Source: UBA7446 sp049596455 (GTDB taxonomy: Bacteria > Bacteroidota > Bacteroidia > Flavobacteriales > Flavobacteriaceae). From it: a DNA stretch of 64,000 bases. Positions 25,512 through 34,491 of this stretch are shown in pieces. How positions within the stretch are numbered: the first letter of the stretch is position 1; the number at the start of each line of letters is the position of its first letter. The notes under the pieces were generated by a model. The model was not told the origin of the DNA and did not search any database. It saw only the letters and a list, made by a program, of their open reading frames with translations. The stretch is from assembly GCA_049596455.1 (NCBI GenBank), contig JBMYLP010000003.1, positions 124,001-188,000 on the forward strand, read 5' to 3'. The translations under genes were made by a program, and so were the position numbers.

Positions 25512-25769
25512 CTACTTTTTTGAGCGGAGTATAAAGGTAATAATAAAAATGATAATAGAAATTGAAACCGCATTTGCTACAATTACAGAAGGACTTTGAA
25601 TCAAAACACCGTAGATAAACCAACATAACGTTCCTGTTCCCATAACGGCATACATGGTCAGTGACAATCCGTCAGCTGTTTTGGATTTACAAATTTTATA
25701 TGCCTGTGGCAAAAAGGCAGAGGTGGTCAATGTGGCGGCAAAAAAGCCGATATATTCTGGGTTTAACAT
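25512..25769 (-). CDS. SemiSWEET sugar transporter
   Basis: 85 residues forming three membrane helices. LTTSAFLPQAYKICKSKTADGLSL contains the PQ-loop, and CWFIYGVLIQSPSVIVANAVS matches SemiSWEET. Two copies form the transporter, which lets small sugars pass down their gradient across the inner membrane. The start ATG is 1 nt from the leuS stop, so the two are translated from one message. The sugar cannot be predicted. Confidence 0.92.
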   Translation of the reverse strand: MLNPEYIGFFAATLTTSAFLPQAYKICKSKTADGLSLTMYAVMGTGTLCWFIYGVLIQSPSVIVANAVSISIIIFIITFILRSKK

Positions 25770-25770
25770 T

Positions 25771-28584
25771 TTAAACTACGATGTTCACAATTTTATTGGG
25801 TACTACTATCACTTTTTTGGGTGTTTTTCCGTCCAAATAGGTTTGGGTGCGTTCCTCTTGCATCACGGCAGTTTCAACTTCGTCTTTACTAAGCGAAGTT
25901 GATAACTCCAGCGTAAAGCGCATTTTTCCATTAAAACTAATCGGATATGCTTTGGTGTCGTCCTGCAAATAGTCTGGATTTGCCACAGGGTAGCTAGCCG
26001 TTGTCACAGATTCGTTATGCCCTAAAAGCGACCATAGTTCCTCGCAAATATGAGGCGCAAAAGGGGCAAGCAATACGGTAAGTGGCTCCAAAATTTCACG
26101 GTGATTACACTTTTGATTTGTGAGTTCATTTGTAGCAATCATAAACGCACTAACCGAAGTATTGAGTGAAAACTGCTCTATATCTTGGGTTACTTTTGCA
26201 ATGGTTTTGTGCAATGTTCTAAGCGATTCTTTGGTGGGTTTATCATCACTTACAACGAATGTCTCACCGTTGTGAAACAGGCGCCAAAATTTATTCAGAA
26301 AATTGCTCACTCCTGAAATGCCTGCCGTATTCCATGGTTTTGCTTGCTCAATGGGACCTAAAAACATTTCATACATTCGAAGGGTATCAGCCCCATATTG
26401 ATCACAAATCGCATCTGGATTTACAACATTATATTTGGATTTAGACATTTTTTCTACTTCACGCCCAACAATAAATTTGCTGTCTTCTAACTCAAATGTT
26501 GCTTCCGCAAAGTGAGGTTGCCACTTTTTAAGTCCTTCAATATCTAATTCGTTTTGCGCCGATACCAAGGAAACATCTACATGCACAGGAATAACTTTTT
26601 TCCCTTTGCACAATCCTTTTGAAAGATAGGTTTGAGTATCTGGAATGCGATATACAAAGGCACTTTCCCCTAAAATCATCCCTTGGTTTATTAATTTTTT
26701 AGCAAAATTTTCAACGGGGACGAAATCAAAATCATACAAAAAATACTGCCAAAAACGGGCATAAAGCAAATGTCCTGTGGCGTGTTCGCTACCACCCAAA
26801 TACAAGTCCACTTCTTTCCAGTACGCCAAAGCCTCTTTGCTTGCAAAAGCATCGGAGTTGTGCGCATCCATATAGCGATTAAAATACCACGAACTCCCTG
26901 CCCAGCCCGGCATGGTGTTTTTTTCTAATGGAAAAACGGTTTTGTTATCCATTTTATCATTGGAAACCACTTTGTTTTGTGTGATATCCCATGCCCATTC
27001 GGTTGCATTTCCTAGTGGCGGAGCGCCATCAGGGGTTGGTAAGTATTTAGAAACCTCAGGCAATTCTAAAGGCAAACATTCGTCTGGAATACGTTGTGGT
27101 TGCCCATTGACATAATATACTGGAATGGGTTCGCCCCAGTACCTTTGACGGCTAAATACCGCATCGCGCAAGCGGTAAGTTGTTGCGCCTTCGCCCATAC
27201 CATTTTTGGCAAGTGCCTCTATCACTTTTTGCGTGGCTTTGGCAACAGGTAGACCGTCTAAAAAATCGGAGTTTGCAATCCTTGTATTTTCTTTAGACGT
27301 ATGCGCAGCCTCTGAAACATCTACATTTTTAAAAATATTTTTGATTGGCAAATCAAAGTGCGTTGCAAAATCAAAATCACGCTGATCACCACATGGAACA
27401 GCCATCACGGCTCCCGTTCCATAGCCTGCCAACACATAATCGCCAATCCAAATGGGTACTTTTTCGTTGGTAATCGGATGAAGCGCAAATGCTCCTGTAA
27501 ATACTCCACTAATGCGGTCAACCTCACTCATACGTTCACGCTCGCTGCGTTGTGCCGCTTGCTTAACATAGGCGTCCACTTCCGCTTTTTGACTGGGTGT
27601 AGTAATTTCATTTACCCATTCATGCTCTGGAGCTAAAGTCAAAAAGGTAACGCCAAATAGCGTGTCAGGTCTAGTGGTAAACACTTCTATTTCTCGGTGG
27701 CTATTTTCAACACAAAAACGAACACTGGCACCTACCGATTTTCCAATCCAGTTGCGTTGCATTTCCTTTAGTGGCTCGGGCCAATCTAACGAGTCCAAGC
27801 CTTTGAGCAATCTATCGGCAAACGCCGAAATGCGCATACTCCATTGCTTCATTTTTTTGCGCTCCACAGGATGACCTCCACGCTCCGAAACGCCTTGCAC
27901 CACCTCATCGTTTGCCAAGACAGTTCCCAACGCAGGGCACCAATTCACCTCTGTTTCTGCCAAATAGGTCAAGCGAAAACGAAGTAAAAATGTTTGCTTT
28001 TCCTCCTCACTCATGCCATGCCAATCCGCAGCAGTACATGATGGGGTATCGTCATCACAAGCGGCATTCAAATTTGTTGTGCCAAATCGTTCCAAATGCT
28101 GAATAAGCGCATCTATTGGACGTGCTTTGTCCTGTTTTTCATCGTACCACGCATCAAACAAAAGCGAAAAAATCCATTGCGTCCAACGGTAATACGAGGG
28201 GTCTGAAGTGCGTACTTCTCTTGACCAATCAAAAGAAAAGCCCATGCGGTCTAACTGCTCACGATAGCGTTTGATATTGGCATCGGTAGTAATGGCTGGG
28301 TGCTGTCCGGTTTGAATAGCGTACTGTTCGGCAGGAAGTCCAAAAGAGTCATATCCCTGAGGATGTAGCACATTAAAGCCTTTGTGGCGTTTGTAGCGCG
28401 CCACAATATCACTTGCGATATATCCTAGCGGATGCCCAACGTGTAGTCCAGCTCCTGATGGATACGGAAACATATCCAATACATAAAATTTGGGTTTATC
28501 AGAAGGTTGCGCAACCTTGTAGGTTTGCTTTTCTGCCCAAAATGCTTGCCATTTTTCTTCTATGTCTTGAAACGGATATCCCAT
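25771..28584 (-). CDS. leuS: Leucyl-tRNA synthetase
   Basis: 937 residues. The class I HIGH motif appears as GLHVGHPLGY near residue 48, the editing (CP1) domain contains TTRPDTLFGVTFL, and KMSKSKYNVVNPD is the KMSKS loop. Extra segments between the halves are usual for bacteroidetal LeuRS. It charges tRNA-Leu. It is the first gene of a leftward transcript with SemiSWEET and the metallopeptidase. A TAnnTTTG box lies 16 nt upstream of its ATG. Confidence 0.98.
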   Translation of the reverse strand: MGYPFQDIEEKWQAFWAEKQTYKVAQPSDKPKFYVLDMFPYPSGAGLHVGHPLGYIASDIVARYKRHKGFNVLHPQGYDSFGLPAEQYAIQTGQHPAITTDANIKRYREQLDRMGFSFDWSREVRTSDPSYYRWTQWIFSLLFDAWYDEKQDKARPIDALIQHLERFGTTNLNAACDDDTPSCTAADWHGMSEEEKQTFLLRFRLTYLAETEVNWCPALGTVLANDEVVQGVSERGGHPVERKKMKQWSMRISAFADRLLKGLDSLDWPEPLKEMQRNWIGKSVGASVRFCVENSHREIEVFTTRPDTLFGVTFLTLAPEHEWVNEITTPSQKAEVDAYVKQAAQRSERERMSEVDRISGVFTGAFALHPITNEKVPIWIGDYVLAGYGTGAVMAVPCGDQRDFDFATHFDLPIKNIFKNVDVSEAAHTSKENTRIANSDFLDGLPVAKATQKVIEALAKNGMGEGATTYRLRDAVFSRQRYWGEPIPVYYVNGQPQRIPDECLPLELPEVSKYLPTPDGAPPLGNATEWAWDITQNKVVSNDKMDNKTVFPLEKNTMPGWAGSSWYFNRYMDAHNSDAFASKEALAYWKEVDLYLGGSEHATGHLLYARFWQYFLYDFDFVPVENFAKKLINQGMILGESAFVYRIPDTQTYLSKGLCKGKKVIPVHVDVSLVSAQNELDIEGLKKWQPHFAEATFELEDSKFIVGREVEKMSKSKYNVVNPDAICDQYGADTLRMYEMFLGPIEQAKPWNTAGISGVSNFLNKFWRLFHNGETFVVSDDKPTKESLRTLHKTIAKVTQDIEQFSLNTSVSAFMIATNELTNQKCNHREILEPLTVLLAPFAPHICEELWSLLGHNESVTTASYPVANPDYLQDDTKAYPISFNGKMRFTLELSTSLSKDEVETAVMQEERTQTYLDGKTPKKVIVVPNKIVNIVV

Positions 28585-28600
28585 GTAAACAATTAAACAG

Positions 28601-28608
28601 CAAAAATA
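28601..28608 (-). promoter_or_regulatory. -7 box for leuS
   Basis: TATTTTTG read leftward, an exact TAnnTTTG, 16 nt before the leuS ATG at 28584. Confidence 0.5.
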
Positions 28609-28685
28609 ACACTTTAAGTACGGTCTTTAGAAAATGTAGCAAGATTGTTCGGTCATATTTTCTATTTTTATGCCTTAGAACAACT

Positions 28686-29555
28686 ATGTCTGCAACCCGC
28701 ATTTACAAAAGACGCCTTTTTGCTTCCTACTTTTCTGTTGTTAGCAGCACCACGCTCGTACTATTTGTGTTGAGCGTTTTGGGCTTTGTCTTGCTCAACA
28801 GTCAATCCATTGCCAATTACTTTAAAGAGCAAGTGACCATGACAGTTTTTTTGGAAGACGAAACCAAAGAAATGGAGCGTGAACAACTGGTTACCACCAT
28901 GCGATTAGCTCCTTTTACAAGAGTGGTGCGGTTTGTGTCTAAAGAAACGGCAGCTTCTGAGCATAGCGCTACTATTGGAGAAGATTTTATGGATTTTTTA
29001 GGATATAATCCGCTGCAAGACGCACTTGATATTGGGCTAAAAGCCGATTTTGTTACCACAGAAGTGTTAGACAGTTTGAGTGACGTAATGGAGCAAAAAC
29101 CCTTTATTTCCGAAGTGCTTTACGACCGTCCGCTGATTGTGCTGCTCAATCAAAACATTCAAAAATTTGGATTTTGGTTGTTGGTCTGTAGTGGTGTTTT
29201 TATAGCAATTGCACTGTTGCTTATCAATCACTCCATCAAACTATCTATTTACAGCAAACGACTCATCATTCAAACCATGCTGCTAGTTGGCGCAAAAAAG
29301 AGCTTTATTCGCCGTCCTTTTATTTGGCGCTATATGGGACTTGGAGCATTGAGCGCACTGCTGGCTTTAGCAGGTTTTATAGGAGTTTTAAACTTTTTGA
29401 TGCAGTTCGTTCCACAAATCAATTGGTGGGAAAATCAATTCTCACTTATAGTTTTGGCTGCGGCTATTTTGGGCTGTTCGGTGCTTATTTGTGGCATTAG
29501 TGCTTGGTTTGCTACACACAAACACCTGCGTTTAACTTATGACATTATCTACTGA
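28686..29555 (+). CDS. ftsX: Cell-division protein FtsX
   Basis: 289 residues from the ATG at 28686 (MSATRIYKRRLFASYFSVV); longer upstream reading overlaps leuS and its promoter and was rejected. One N-terminal membrane segment, a periplasmic domain (about 55-165, with VTMTVFLEDETKE), and three C-terminal membrane segments give the FtsX layout. With the ATPase FtsE it forms an ABC-like complex that activates cell-wall hydrolases at the septum. ftsE is not in the window, as is common in Bacteroidota where the two are unlinked. It is followed after 2 nt by DUF3098 and then uppP. Confidence 0.92.
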   Translation: MSATRIYKRRLFASYFSVVSSTTLVLFVLSVLGFVLLNSQSIANYFKEQVTMTVFLEDETKEMEREQLVTTMRLAPFTRVVRFVSKETAASEHSATIGEDFMDFLGYNPLQDALDIGLKADFVTTEVLDSLSDVMEQKPFISEVLYDRPLIVLLNQNIQKFGFWLLVCSGVFIAIALLLINHSIKLSIYSKRLIIQTMLLVGAKKSFIRRPFIWRYMGLGALSALLALAGFIGVLNFLMQFVPQINWWENQFSLIVLAAAILGCSVLICGISAWFATHKHLRLTYDIIY

Positions 29556-29557
29556 TT

Positions 29558-29791
29558 ATGAAAAATGAAAAAGAATTTTTGTTTGGCAAACGCGCCTACC
29601 GCATTATGGCAGTTGGACTTGCATTGATTGTGTTGGGTTTTGTGCTTATGACAGGGGGCGGTAGTGACGACCCCAATGTGTTTAATCCTGAAATTTACAG
29701 TCCGCTGCGCATTCGTGTAGCACCAACATTAGTGCTAGCTGGTTTTGCTACTTTAGTTGTTGCCATTTTGTCGACAAAGAAAAAACAATGA
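29558..29791 (+). CDS. DUF3098-family small membrane protein
   Basis: 77 residues with two membrane helices (about 15-32 and 54-70) separated by a short loop with MTGGGSDDPNVFNPEIYS, which is the conserved DUF3098 motif. Function unknown. It sits tightly between ftsX and uppP (stop overlaps the uppP ATG), a gene order conserved in Bacteroidota, so a role in cell-wall growth or division is a fair inference. Confidence 0.9.
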   Translation: MKNEKEFLFGKRAYRIMAVGLALIVLGFVLMTGGGSDDPNVFNPEIYSPLRIRVAPTLVLAGFATLVVAILSTKKKQ

Positions 29792-30582
29792 GTTTTTGGG
29801 AAGCACTTTTATTGGGTATCGTTCAAGGATTGACCGAGTTTTTACCCGTATCATCTAGTGGACATTTGGCACTTTTTACAGCACTTTTAGGTGGAGAAAC
29901 TCTTCCAGAAGAAAATCTACTTTTTACCATTTTGGTACATGCGGCAACCGCCCTTGCAACAATTGTTGTTTTTAGAAAAGATATCGCTGAACTTATTCAG
30001 GGTGTTTTTCAAAAAGACAATACCAATGCGCGGCATTATGTAGGGAAAATTGTGCTTTCTATGCTACCCGCTGTAGCAGTTGGATTGTTTTTTGAAGAAG
30101 AAATCACGGCACTTTTTGGGTCTAATTTAGCACTGGTGGGCGCTATGCTTTGTATTACTGCTCTACTCTTATTTTTTACTGATCGAGCAAATGAAAAACA
30201 ACAATCTATTACCTACAAAATTGCTTTAATTATAGGTATGGCCCAAGCCGTAGCCATACTGCCTGGAATTTCCAGAAGTGGCGCTACCATTGCCACGGCA
30301 CTTCTTATTGGCGCAACGCGTCCCGAAGCTGCCCGTTTTTCGTTTTTGATGGTGATTCCGCTCATATTAGGAAGTATGGCAAAAACCCTACTTGACAATG
30401 GGGCATCCGTTTTTGGAACTGTTGATGTATTGCCATTGCTCACGGGTTTTGTTGCTGCTTTAATTTCTGGTATTGTGGCATGTACATGGATGATTGCCCT
30501 TGTAAAGCGAAGTAAACTGAGCTATTTTGGGGCCTATTGTTTGGTTGTTGGAATCATCGCATCGATTATTGCATGGACGTAG
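29788..30582 (+). CDS. uppP: Undecaprenyl-diphosphatase
   Basis: 264 residues with about eight membrane segments. GLTEFLPVSSSGHLAL near residue 13-28 and GISRSGATIATALL near 165 are the two active-site motifs of UppP/BacA. It dephosphorylates undecaprenyl diphosphate to recycle the lipid carrier of peptidoglycan and surface glycans. Its ATG overlaps the DUF3098 stop by 4 nt and its 3' end overlaps truB by 10 nt, so ftsX-DUF3098-uppP-truB is one operon. Confidence 0.97.
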   Translation: MSFWEALLLGIVQGLTEFLPVSSSGHLALFTALLGGETLPEENLLFTILVHAATALATIVVFRKDIAELIQGVFQKDNTNARHYVGKIVLSMLPAVAVGLFFEEEITALFGSNLALVGAMLCITALLLFFTDRANEKQQSITYKIALIIGMAQAVAILPGISRSGATIATALLIGATRPEAARFSFLMVIPLILGSMAKTLLDNGASVFGTVDVLPLLTGFVAALISGIVACTWMIALVKRSKLSYFGAYCLVVGIIASIIAWT

Positions 30583-31280
30583 TTTTCTCCAAAGACGCAT
30601 TCCTTGAAGGGCAACTTTTGCTCTTAGACAAACCTCTTGAGTGGACTTCCTTTCAATTGGTGAATAAAATTAGATGGGCGATTCGAAAAACCTACGGAAT
30701 CAAAAAAATAAAAGTAGGTCATGCAGGAACGTTAGACCCCCTTGCCACAGGACTAATGCTTATTTGCACAGGAAAAATGACCAAGCAAATAGACCAATTT
30801 ATGAGCATGGACAAGTCCTATTCTGGCACGTTTCGGTTGGGCGCAACTACGCCATCTTATGATTTGGAAACTACTGTAACTAATCCAAAATCTATTGATC
30901 ATATCACGAATGCCTTATTAGAGGAAACATGCAACTCTTTTTTGGGTAAAATCCAACAAAAACCTCCCCTACATTCTGCCATAAAAAAAGACGGAAAACG
31001 ACTTTACACTATTGCGCGAGCTGGAGAAACCACTGAAATACCATCGCGTGACATTACAATTTCGTCTTTTGAGTTAACCGAAATCAATTTACCAGATGTC
31101 ACCTTTTCAGTTTCGTGCAGCAAAGGCACCTATATTCGTTCATTGGCGCACGATTTTGGGCAAAGCCTTGAGTGCGGTGCACACTTAACATCGCTTTGCA
31201 GAACAGCTATTGGAAGCTATAGCCTAGCCAACAGCTTGTCGCTTGACGCCTTTTTGCATAGCTTAGAGGAAAAATCGTAA
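30573..31280 (+). CDS. truB: tRNA pseudouridine-55 synthase
   Basis: 235 residues from the ATG at 30573 (MDVVFSKDAFLEGQ). LLLDKPLEWTSFQLVNKIR and VGHAGTLDPLATGLMLICTG include the catalytic Asp of TruB, followed by QKPPLHSAIKKDGKRLYTIAR and CSKGTYIRSLAHDFG. It makes pseudouridine 55 in the T-loop of tRNAs. An upstream ATG at 30537 lies deep in uppP and was not used. Confidence 0.96.
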   Translation: MDVVFSKDAFLEGQLLLLDKPLEWTSFQLVNKIRWAIRKTYGIKKIKVGHAGTLDPLATGLMLICTGKMTKQIDQFMSMDKSYSGTFRLGATTPSYDLETTVTNPKSIDHITNALLEETCNSFLGKIQQKPPLHSAIKKDGKRLYTIARAGETTEIPSRDITISSFELTEINLPDVTFSVSCSKGTYIRSLAHDFGQSLECGAHLTSLCRTAIGSYSLANSLSLDAFLHSLEEKS

Positions 31281-31282
31281 TT

Positions 31283-31867
31283 ATGGAATCTTTTCGCTGC
31301 GATTGGTGTTTGGCAAATCCAACGTATATCGCTTATCACGATACCGAATGGGGCGTACCCATTTTTGACGACCATAAACTTTTTGAGGCACTTTTGCTTG
31401 AAACCTTTCAAGCGGGATTATCCTGGTGGGCCGTTTTAAAAAAACGCGCACATTTTCGAGAAGCCTTTCACGATTTTAATGCGCGCTATGTAGCGCAGTT
31501 GACAGATTATGACGTAGAAAAACTGCTCCTTAACAAAGGAATCATTCGAAATCGGGGTAAAATTACGGGAGCCATTGCCAATGCACGGGCGTTTATCGAA
31601 ATACAAAAAGAAGTGGGGAGTTTTAGCGATTTTATGTGGTCATACACCAACGGTATCCCCATTCAAAATAGCTATTCACAAACACATGAACTTCCACAAA
31701 CTACGGCTTTGGCTACTCAAATGAGCAACGACCTTAAAAAACGTGGATTTAAATACATTGGAAAAATTACGATGTATGCTCATATGCAAGCTGTAGGCAT
31801 GGTCAACGACCACGTGGTGGACTGCTTTAGGCATCGCGAAGTGGCAACACTTAGTCCAAATAGCTAA
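31283..31867 (+). CDS. tag: DNA-3-methyladenine glycosylase I
   Basis: 194 residues. CDWCLANPTYIAYHDTEWGVP at the N-terminus holds the zinc-binding cysteine and the base-recognition residues of Tag, and LETFQAGLSWWAVLKKRAHFREAF is the helix-hairpin-helix region; the C-terminal MQAVGMVNDHVVDCFRH has the other zinc ligands. It removes 3-methyladenine from alkylated DNA. It starts 2 nt after truB and overlaps the convergent aat gene by 17 nt. Confidence 0.95.
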   Translation: MESFRCDWCLANPTYIAYHDTEWGVPIFDDHKLFEALLLETFQAGLSWWAVLKKRAHFREAFHDFNARYVAQLTDYDVEKLLLNKGIIRNRGKITGAIANARAFIEIQKEVGSFSDFMWSYTNGIPIQNSYSQTHELPQTTALATQMSNDLKKRGFKYIGKITMYAHMQAVGMVNDHVVDCFRHREVATLSPNS

Positions 31868-32483
31868 GAAATTCTTTTCTAGAAATTGGCGTGGCACCCA
31901 TACTTGCCAAATGTGCTGTAGGCACCTGACAGTCAATGAGTTTGTATTTGTTTTTCTTTAGCTCACGAGTGAGATAAATCAGTGCCAACTTACTGGAATT
32001 ACTTGCCCGAGAAAACATACTTTCGCCGCAAAACACTTGACCCACGTCTATGCCGTAAAGCCCCCCTACAAGCTCAGCGCCATCCCAAACCTCCACCGAG
32101 TGTGCGTGGCCTTGTTCGTGCAAAACTTCGTAAACTTCCATCAGTCCTGGCGTAATCCATGTGCCTGTTTGACCAAATCGCTTTACTCCCGCACAGGATT
32201 TTACAACTTCGTTAAAAGCTTTGTTAAACGTAATTTCATAGGGGTGTTTGCGCAAAAAATTGCGCATACTTTTTGAAATACGCAATTGATCTGGAAAGAG
32301 CACCATTCTGGGATCTGGACTCCACCAAATCAAAAACTCATCTTGCTCAAACCATGGGAAAATGCCTTTTTGGTATGCCAATAGTACCCTTTCGGGGCGT
32401 AAGTCACCACCCACAGCAACAATGCCCTCTTCAGTGGCCAAGTGGGGCGAAGGAAAACGCAATTCTTCCGATAAATGATACAT
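31851..32483 (-). CDS. aat: Leucyl/phenylalanyl-tRNA--protein transferase
   Basis: 210 residues. GLLAVGGDL-like GIVAVGGDLRPERVLLAYQKGIFPWF, WWSPDPRMVLFPD, and GGLYGIDVGQVFCGESMFSR are the Aat signature. It adds Leu or Phe to proteins with N-terminal Arg or Lys, marking them for ClpS/ClpAP degradation. The gene lies 8 nt after DUF3127 and shares its transcript. Confidence 0.96.
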   Translation of the reverse strand: MYHLSEELRFPSPHLATEEGIVAVGGDLRPERVLLAYQKGIFPWFEQDEFLIWWSPDPRMVLFPDQLRISKSMRNFLRKHPYEITFNKAFNEVVKSCAGVKRFGQTGTWITPGLMEVYEVLHEQGHAHSVEVWDGAELVGGLYGIDVGQVFCGESMFSRASNSSKLALIYLTRELKKNKYKLIDCQVPTAHLASMGATPISRKEFLSYLD

Positions 32484-32491
32484 GCTTTTAG

Positions 32492-32863
32492 TTAGAAGGG
32501 CAAATCGTCTGGCTCTTCTTTTGCAGGCGCATCTGGCATAGTTTCAAATGGCGGTGCAGCAGGAGGAGGAGGAGGTGGCGTTGTTGCTTCAACAGCGTCT
32601 ATGCGCCAACCTTGTATGGAATTGAAGTATTTGATTTCACCTTGCGGGCTTTGCCACTCACGCCCACGAAGGTTGATTCCCACTTTTACACGCTGCCCAA
32701 CAGCAAATGCATTGAGAAGTGAACACTTGTCTTGTACAAATTCAACGAGTAGGTGTTGCGGGTATTGCTCTTCGGTTGTGATAACCAATTCACGTTTTTG
32801 AAAGCCGTTTGATCCGTACTCTTTGGTGTCGTCTATTTGTTTAATTTTTCCAGTAATTTCCAT
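32492..32863 (-). CDS. DUF3127 protein: OB-fold-like with an SSB-type C-terminal tip
   Basis: 123 residues. The first 95 (MEITGKIKQIDDTKEYGSNG, KRELVITTE, QRVKVGINLRGREWQSPQG, YFNSIQGWRIDAV) form a beta-rich domain of the DUF3127 family, which I read as OB-fold-like. A proline-rich linker (TTPPPPPPAAPP) and an acidic end EEPDDLPF follow. This is the same layout as single-stranded-DNA-binding protein, and the end matches the ssb gene product in this window (DDDLPF). DUF3127 is widespread in Bacteroidota and its function is not established. Its own promoter box lies at 32887-32894. Confidence 0.85.
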   Translation of the reverse strand: MEITGKIKQIDDTKEYGSNGFQKRELVITTEEQYPQHLLVEFVQDKCSLLNAFAVGQRVKVGINLRGREWQSPQGEIKYFNSIQGWRIDAVEATTPPPPPPAAPPFETMPDAPAKEEPDDLPF

Positions 32864-32886
32864 GCGGTGGTTAATGATGTTAATAC

Positions 32887-32894
32887 AAATTTAC
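32887..32894 (-). promoter_or_regulatory. -7 box for DUF3127-aat
   Basis: TAAATTTG read leftward, an exact TAnnTTTG, 23 nt before the ATG at 32863. Confidence 0.5.
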
Positions 32895-32930
32895 TCAATT
32901 TGTTGCGAATGCAACGATTGAAAATATAGT

Positions 32931-32938
32931 ATATTCGT
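32931..32938 (+). promoter_or_regulatory. Near-consensus -7 box for the orphan kinase
   Basis: TATATTCG, one base off TAnnTTTG, ending 4 nt before the ATG at 32943; the mRNA could be leaderless. Confidence 0.4.
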
Positions 32939-32942
32939 AAAC

Positions 32943-34118
32943 ATGAGATTTGACTTCTCTTATGTAAACCAACGAAACATCCGTACTACAGGATTTGTGT
33001 TGGCGTTATGCTTTGTTGGGTTTACGCTTTGGAACACCAATAAGCTTATTCAACGTATTCAACAAGATGAGCGTCAACAGATGGAACTTTGGGGCTTGGC
33101 ACAGCAAGACCTAGCCTCTAGCACAGATCTTAATCAAGCTGTTGATCCATTAACATTTCAAGTGCTGACAGGGGAAAACACCATTCCAATGATTGTCGTG
33201 GATGACGAAAAAAAGCTTCTTTTTTCAAATAATATAAATGAGCGGAAATTAGCACAAGACCCTGTTGGGTACGTAGAGGAGTTGATTCAAGAATTTAGCA
33301 CTACGCATCCACCTATAGAAATCGTCTACGGTGACAATTTGAACCAAAAAATGTATTACGGGAATTCTAAGTTGATTAATCAATTACGCTATTATCCCAT
33401 TGCTTTTTATCTGATTGTGCTCTTTTTAGGGGGTATCGTGGTTGCCTATTATAAAAGTACGCAGAAGGTCATTTCCAATAAGCTATGGACTGGAATGGCA
33501 AAAGAAACGGCACATCAATTGGGAACACCCATTTCTTCTCTTTTAGGCTGGCTAACTATTTTAGAGCAGCACGATATAGACAATCAGATATTAACCCAAA
33601 TAAAAAGCGATATCAAACGTTTGGAGACAATTAGTGCGCGGTTTTCTAAAATTGGCTCACTACCAAACAAAGCAGATATGAAGCTGAGCACCGTAGTTTA
33701 TGAGCTGGTGTCGTATATGGAAATTCGGATGCCAAAAGGAATTACGCTTCGTGTTAACGAAAGTGGTCATGAAGATTTGGTTGAAATCAATGCAGAACTT
33801 ATTGCGTGGGTACTGGAAAATTTAATCAAAAACAGCATAGATTCGATTCGGGGAAAAGGGTCAATCACGATTGATTTAATTTGGGAAAACACGGCAACGG
33901 TTATGGTTCGAGATACAGGAAGCGGTATTCCAAAAAAAATTCAGAAAACTATTTTCAGACCCGGTGTTACCACCAAAAAAAGAGGCTGGGGACTCGGATT
34001 ATCTTTGGCAAAACGTATTGTGGAACAATACCACGGAGGCAAACTAAGACTTGTAGAAAGCTCCGAAAAAGGATCGACTTTTGAGATTCAACTACCGCTT
34101 ACACAACAGCCGCACTAA
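32943..34118 (+). CDS. Orphan sensor histidine kinase
   Basis: 391 residues. One membrane segment near 14-31, an extracytoplasmic domain of about 110 residues, a second segment near 148-168, then an H-box with His191 (MAKETAHQLGTPISSLLGW) and a HATPase domain with ENLIKNSIDSI, DTGSGIPKKIQKTIFRPGVTTKKRGWGLGLSLAKRIV. No response regulator is adjacent. Kinases with the AHQLGTPISS box are common in Bacteroidota. The signal is unknown. Its 3' end overlaps the convergent HIT gene by 20 nt. Confidence 0.92.
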   Translation: MRFDFSYVNQRNIRTTGFVLALCFVGFTLWNTNKLIQRIQQDERQQMELWGLAQQDLASSTDLNQAVDPLTFQVLTGENTIPMIVVDDEKKLLFSNNINERKLAQDPVGYVEELIQEFSTTHPPIEIVYGDNLNQKMYYGNSKLINQLRYYPIAFYLIVLFLGGIVVAYYKSTQKVISNKLWTGMAKETAHQLGTPISSLLGWLTILEQHDIDNQILTQIKSDIKRLETISARFSKIGSLPNKADMKLSTVVYELVSYMEIRMPKGITLRVNESGHEDLVEINAELIAWVLENLIKNSIDSIRGKGSITIDLIWENTATVMVRDTGSGIPKKIQKTIFRPGVTTKKRGWGLGLSLAKRIVEQYHGGKLRLVESSEKGSTFEIQLPLTQQPH

Positions 34119-34491
34119 TTTTTTCGGCAAGGATTTTCATCTCCTCCTTAGAAGGCGAAACCTTTTTTTGAAACGTGGCATCTGCCATTTCGTTAAGTGG
34201 AATCAAATGAACATGAACATGCGGTACTTCAAGTCCAATTACAGACAATCCAATCCGCTGACACGAAACCACTTGCTTTAACGCAGTAGCCACCTGATGA
34301 CTAAACTGCATCAAATCCAAATAAGCCTGCTGGTCCAAATCAAAAAGTTTATCCACTTCTTTTTTAGGAACGCAAAGTGTATGCCCAAAAGCATTGGGAT
34401 TGATGTCCAAAAAGGCAATGTGCTTGTCGTCTTCCGCAACAATATAGGCGGGAAGTTCGCGTGCAATAATTCGGCTAAAAATAGACGCCAT
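34099..34491 (-). CDS. HIT-family nucleotide-binding hydrolase
   Basis: 130 residues. ASIFSRIIARELPAYIVAEDDKHIAFLDINP and HTLCVPKKEVD are typical of the Hint/HIT branch, and the catalytic triad HxHxH is in PHVHVHLIPLNE. It hydrolyses purine-nucleoside phosphoramidates or dinucleotides. The ATG shares one base with the greA stop (TAATG), so the two genes are translationally coupled. Confidence 0.95.
   Translation of the reverse strand: MASIFSRIIARELPAYIVAEDDKHIAFLDINPNAFGHTLCVPKKEVDKLFDLDQQAYLDLMQFSHQVATALKQVVSCQRIGLSVIGLEVPHVHVHLIPLNEMADATFQKKVSPSKEEMKILAEKISAAVV

Noticed and set aside
30537..30572. Upstream ATG for TruB inside uppP
   Set aside because: It would add residues not fitting the TruB start; the ATG at 30573 is better placed at the uppP stop.
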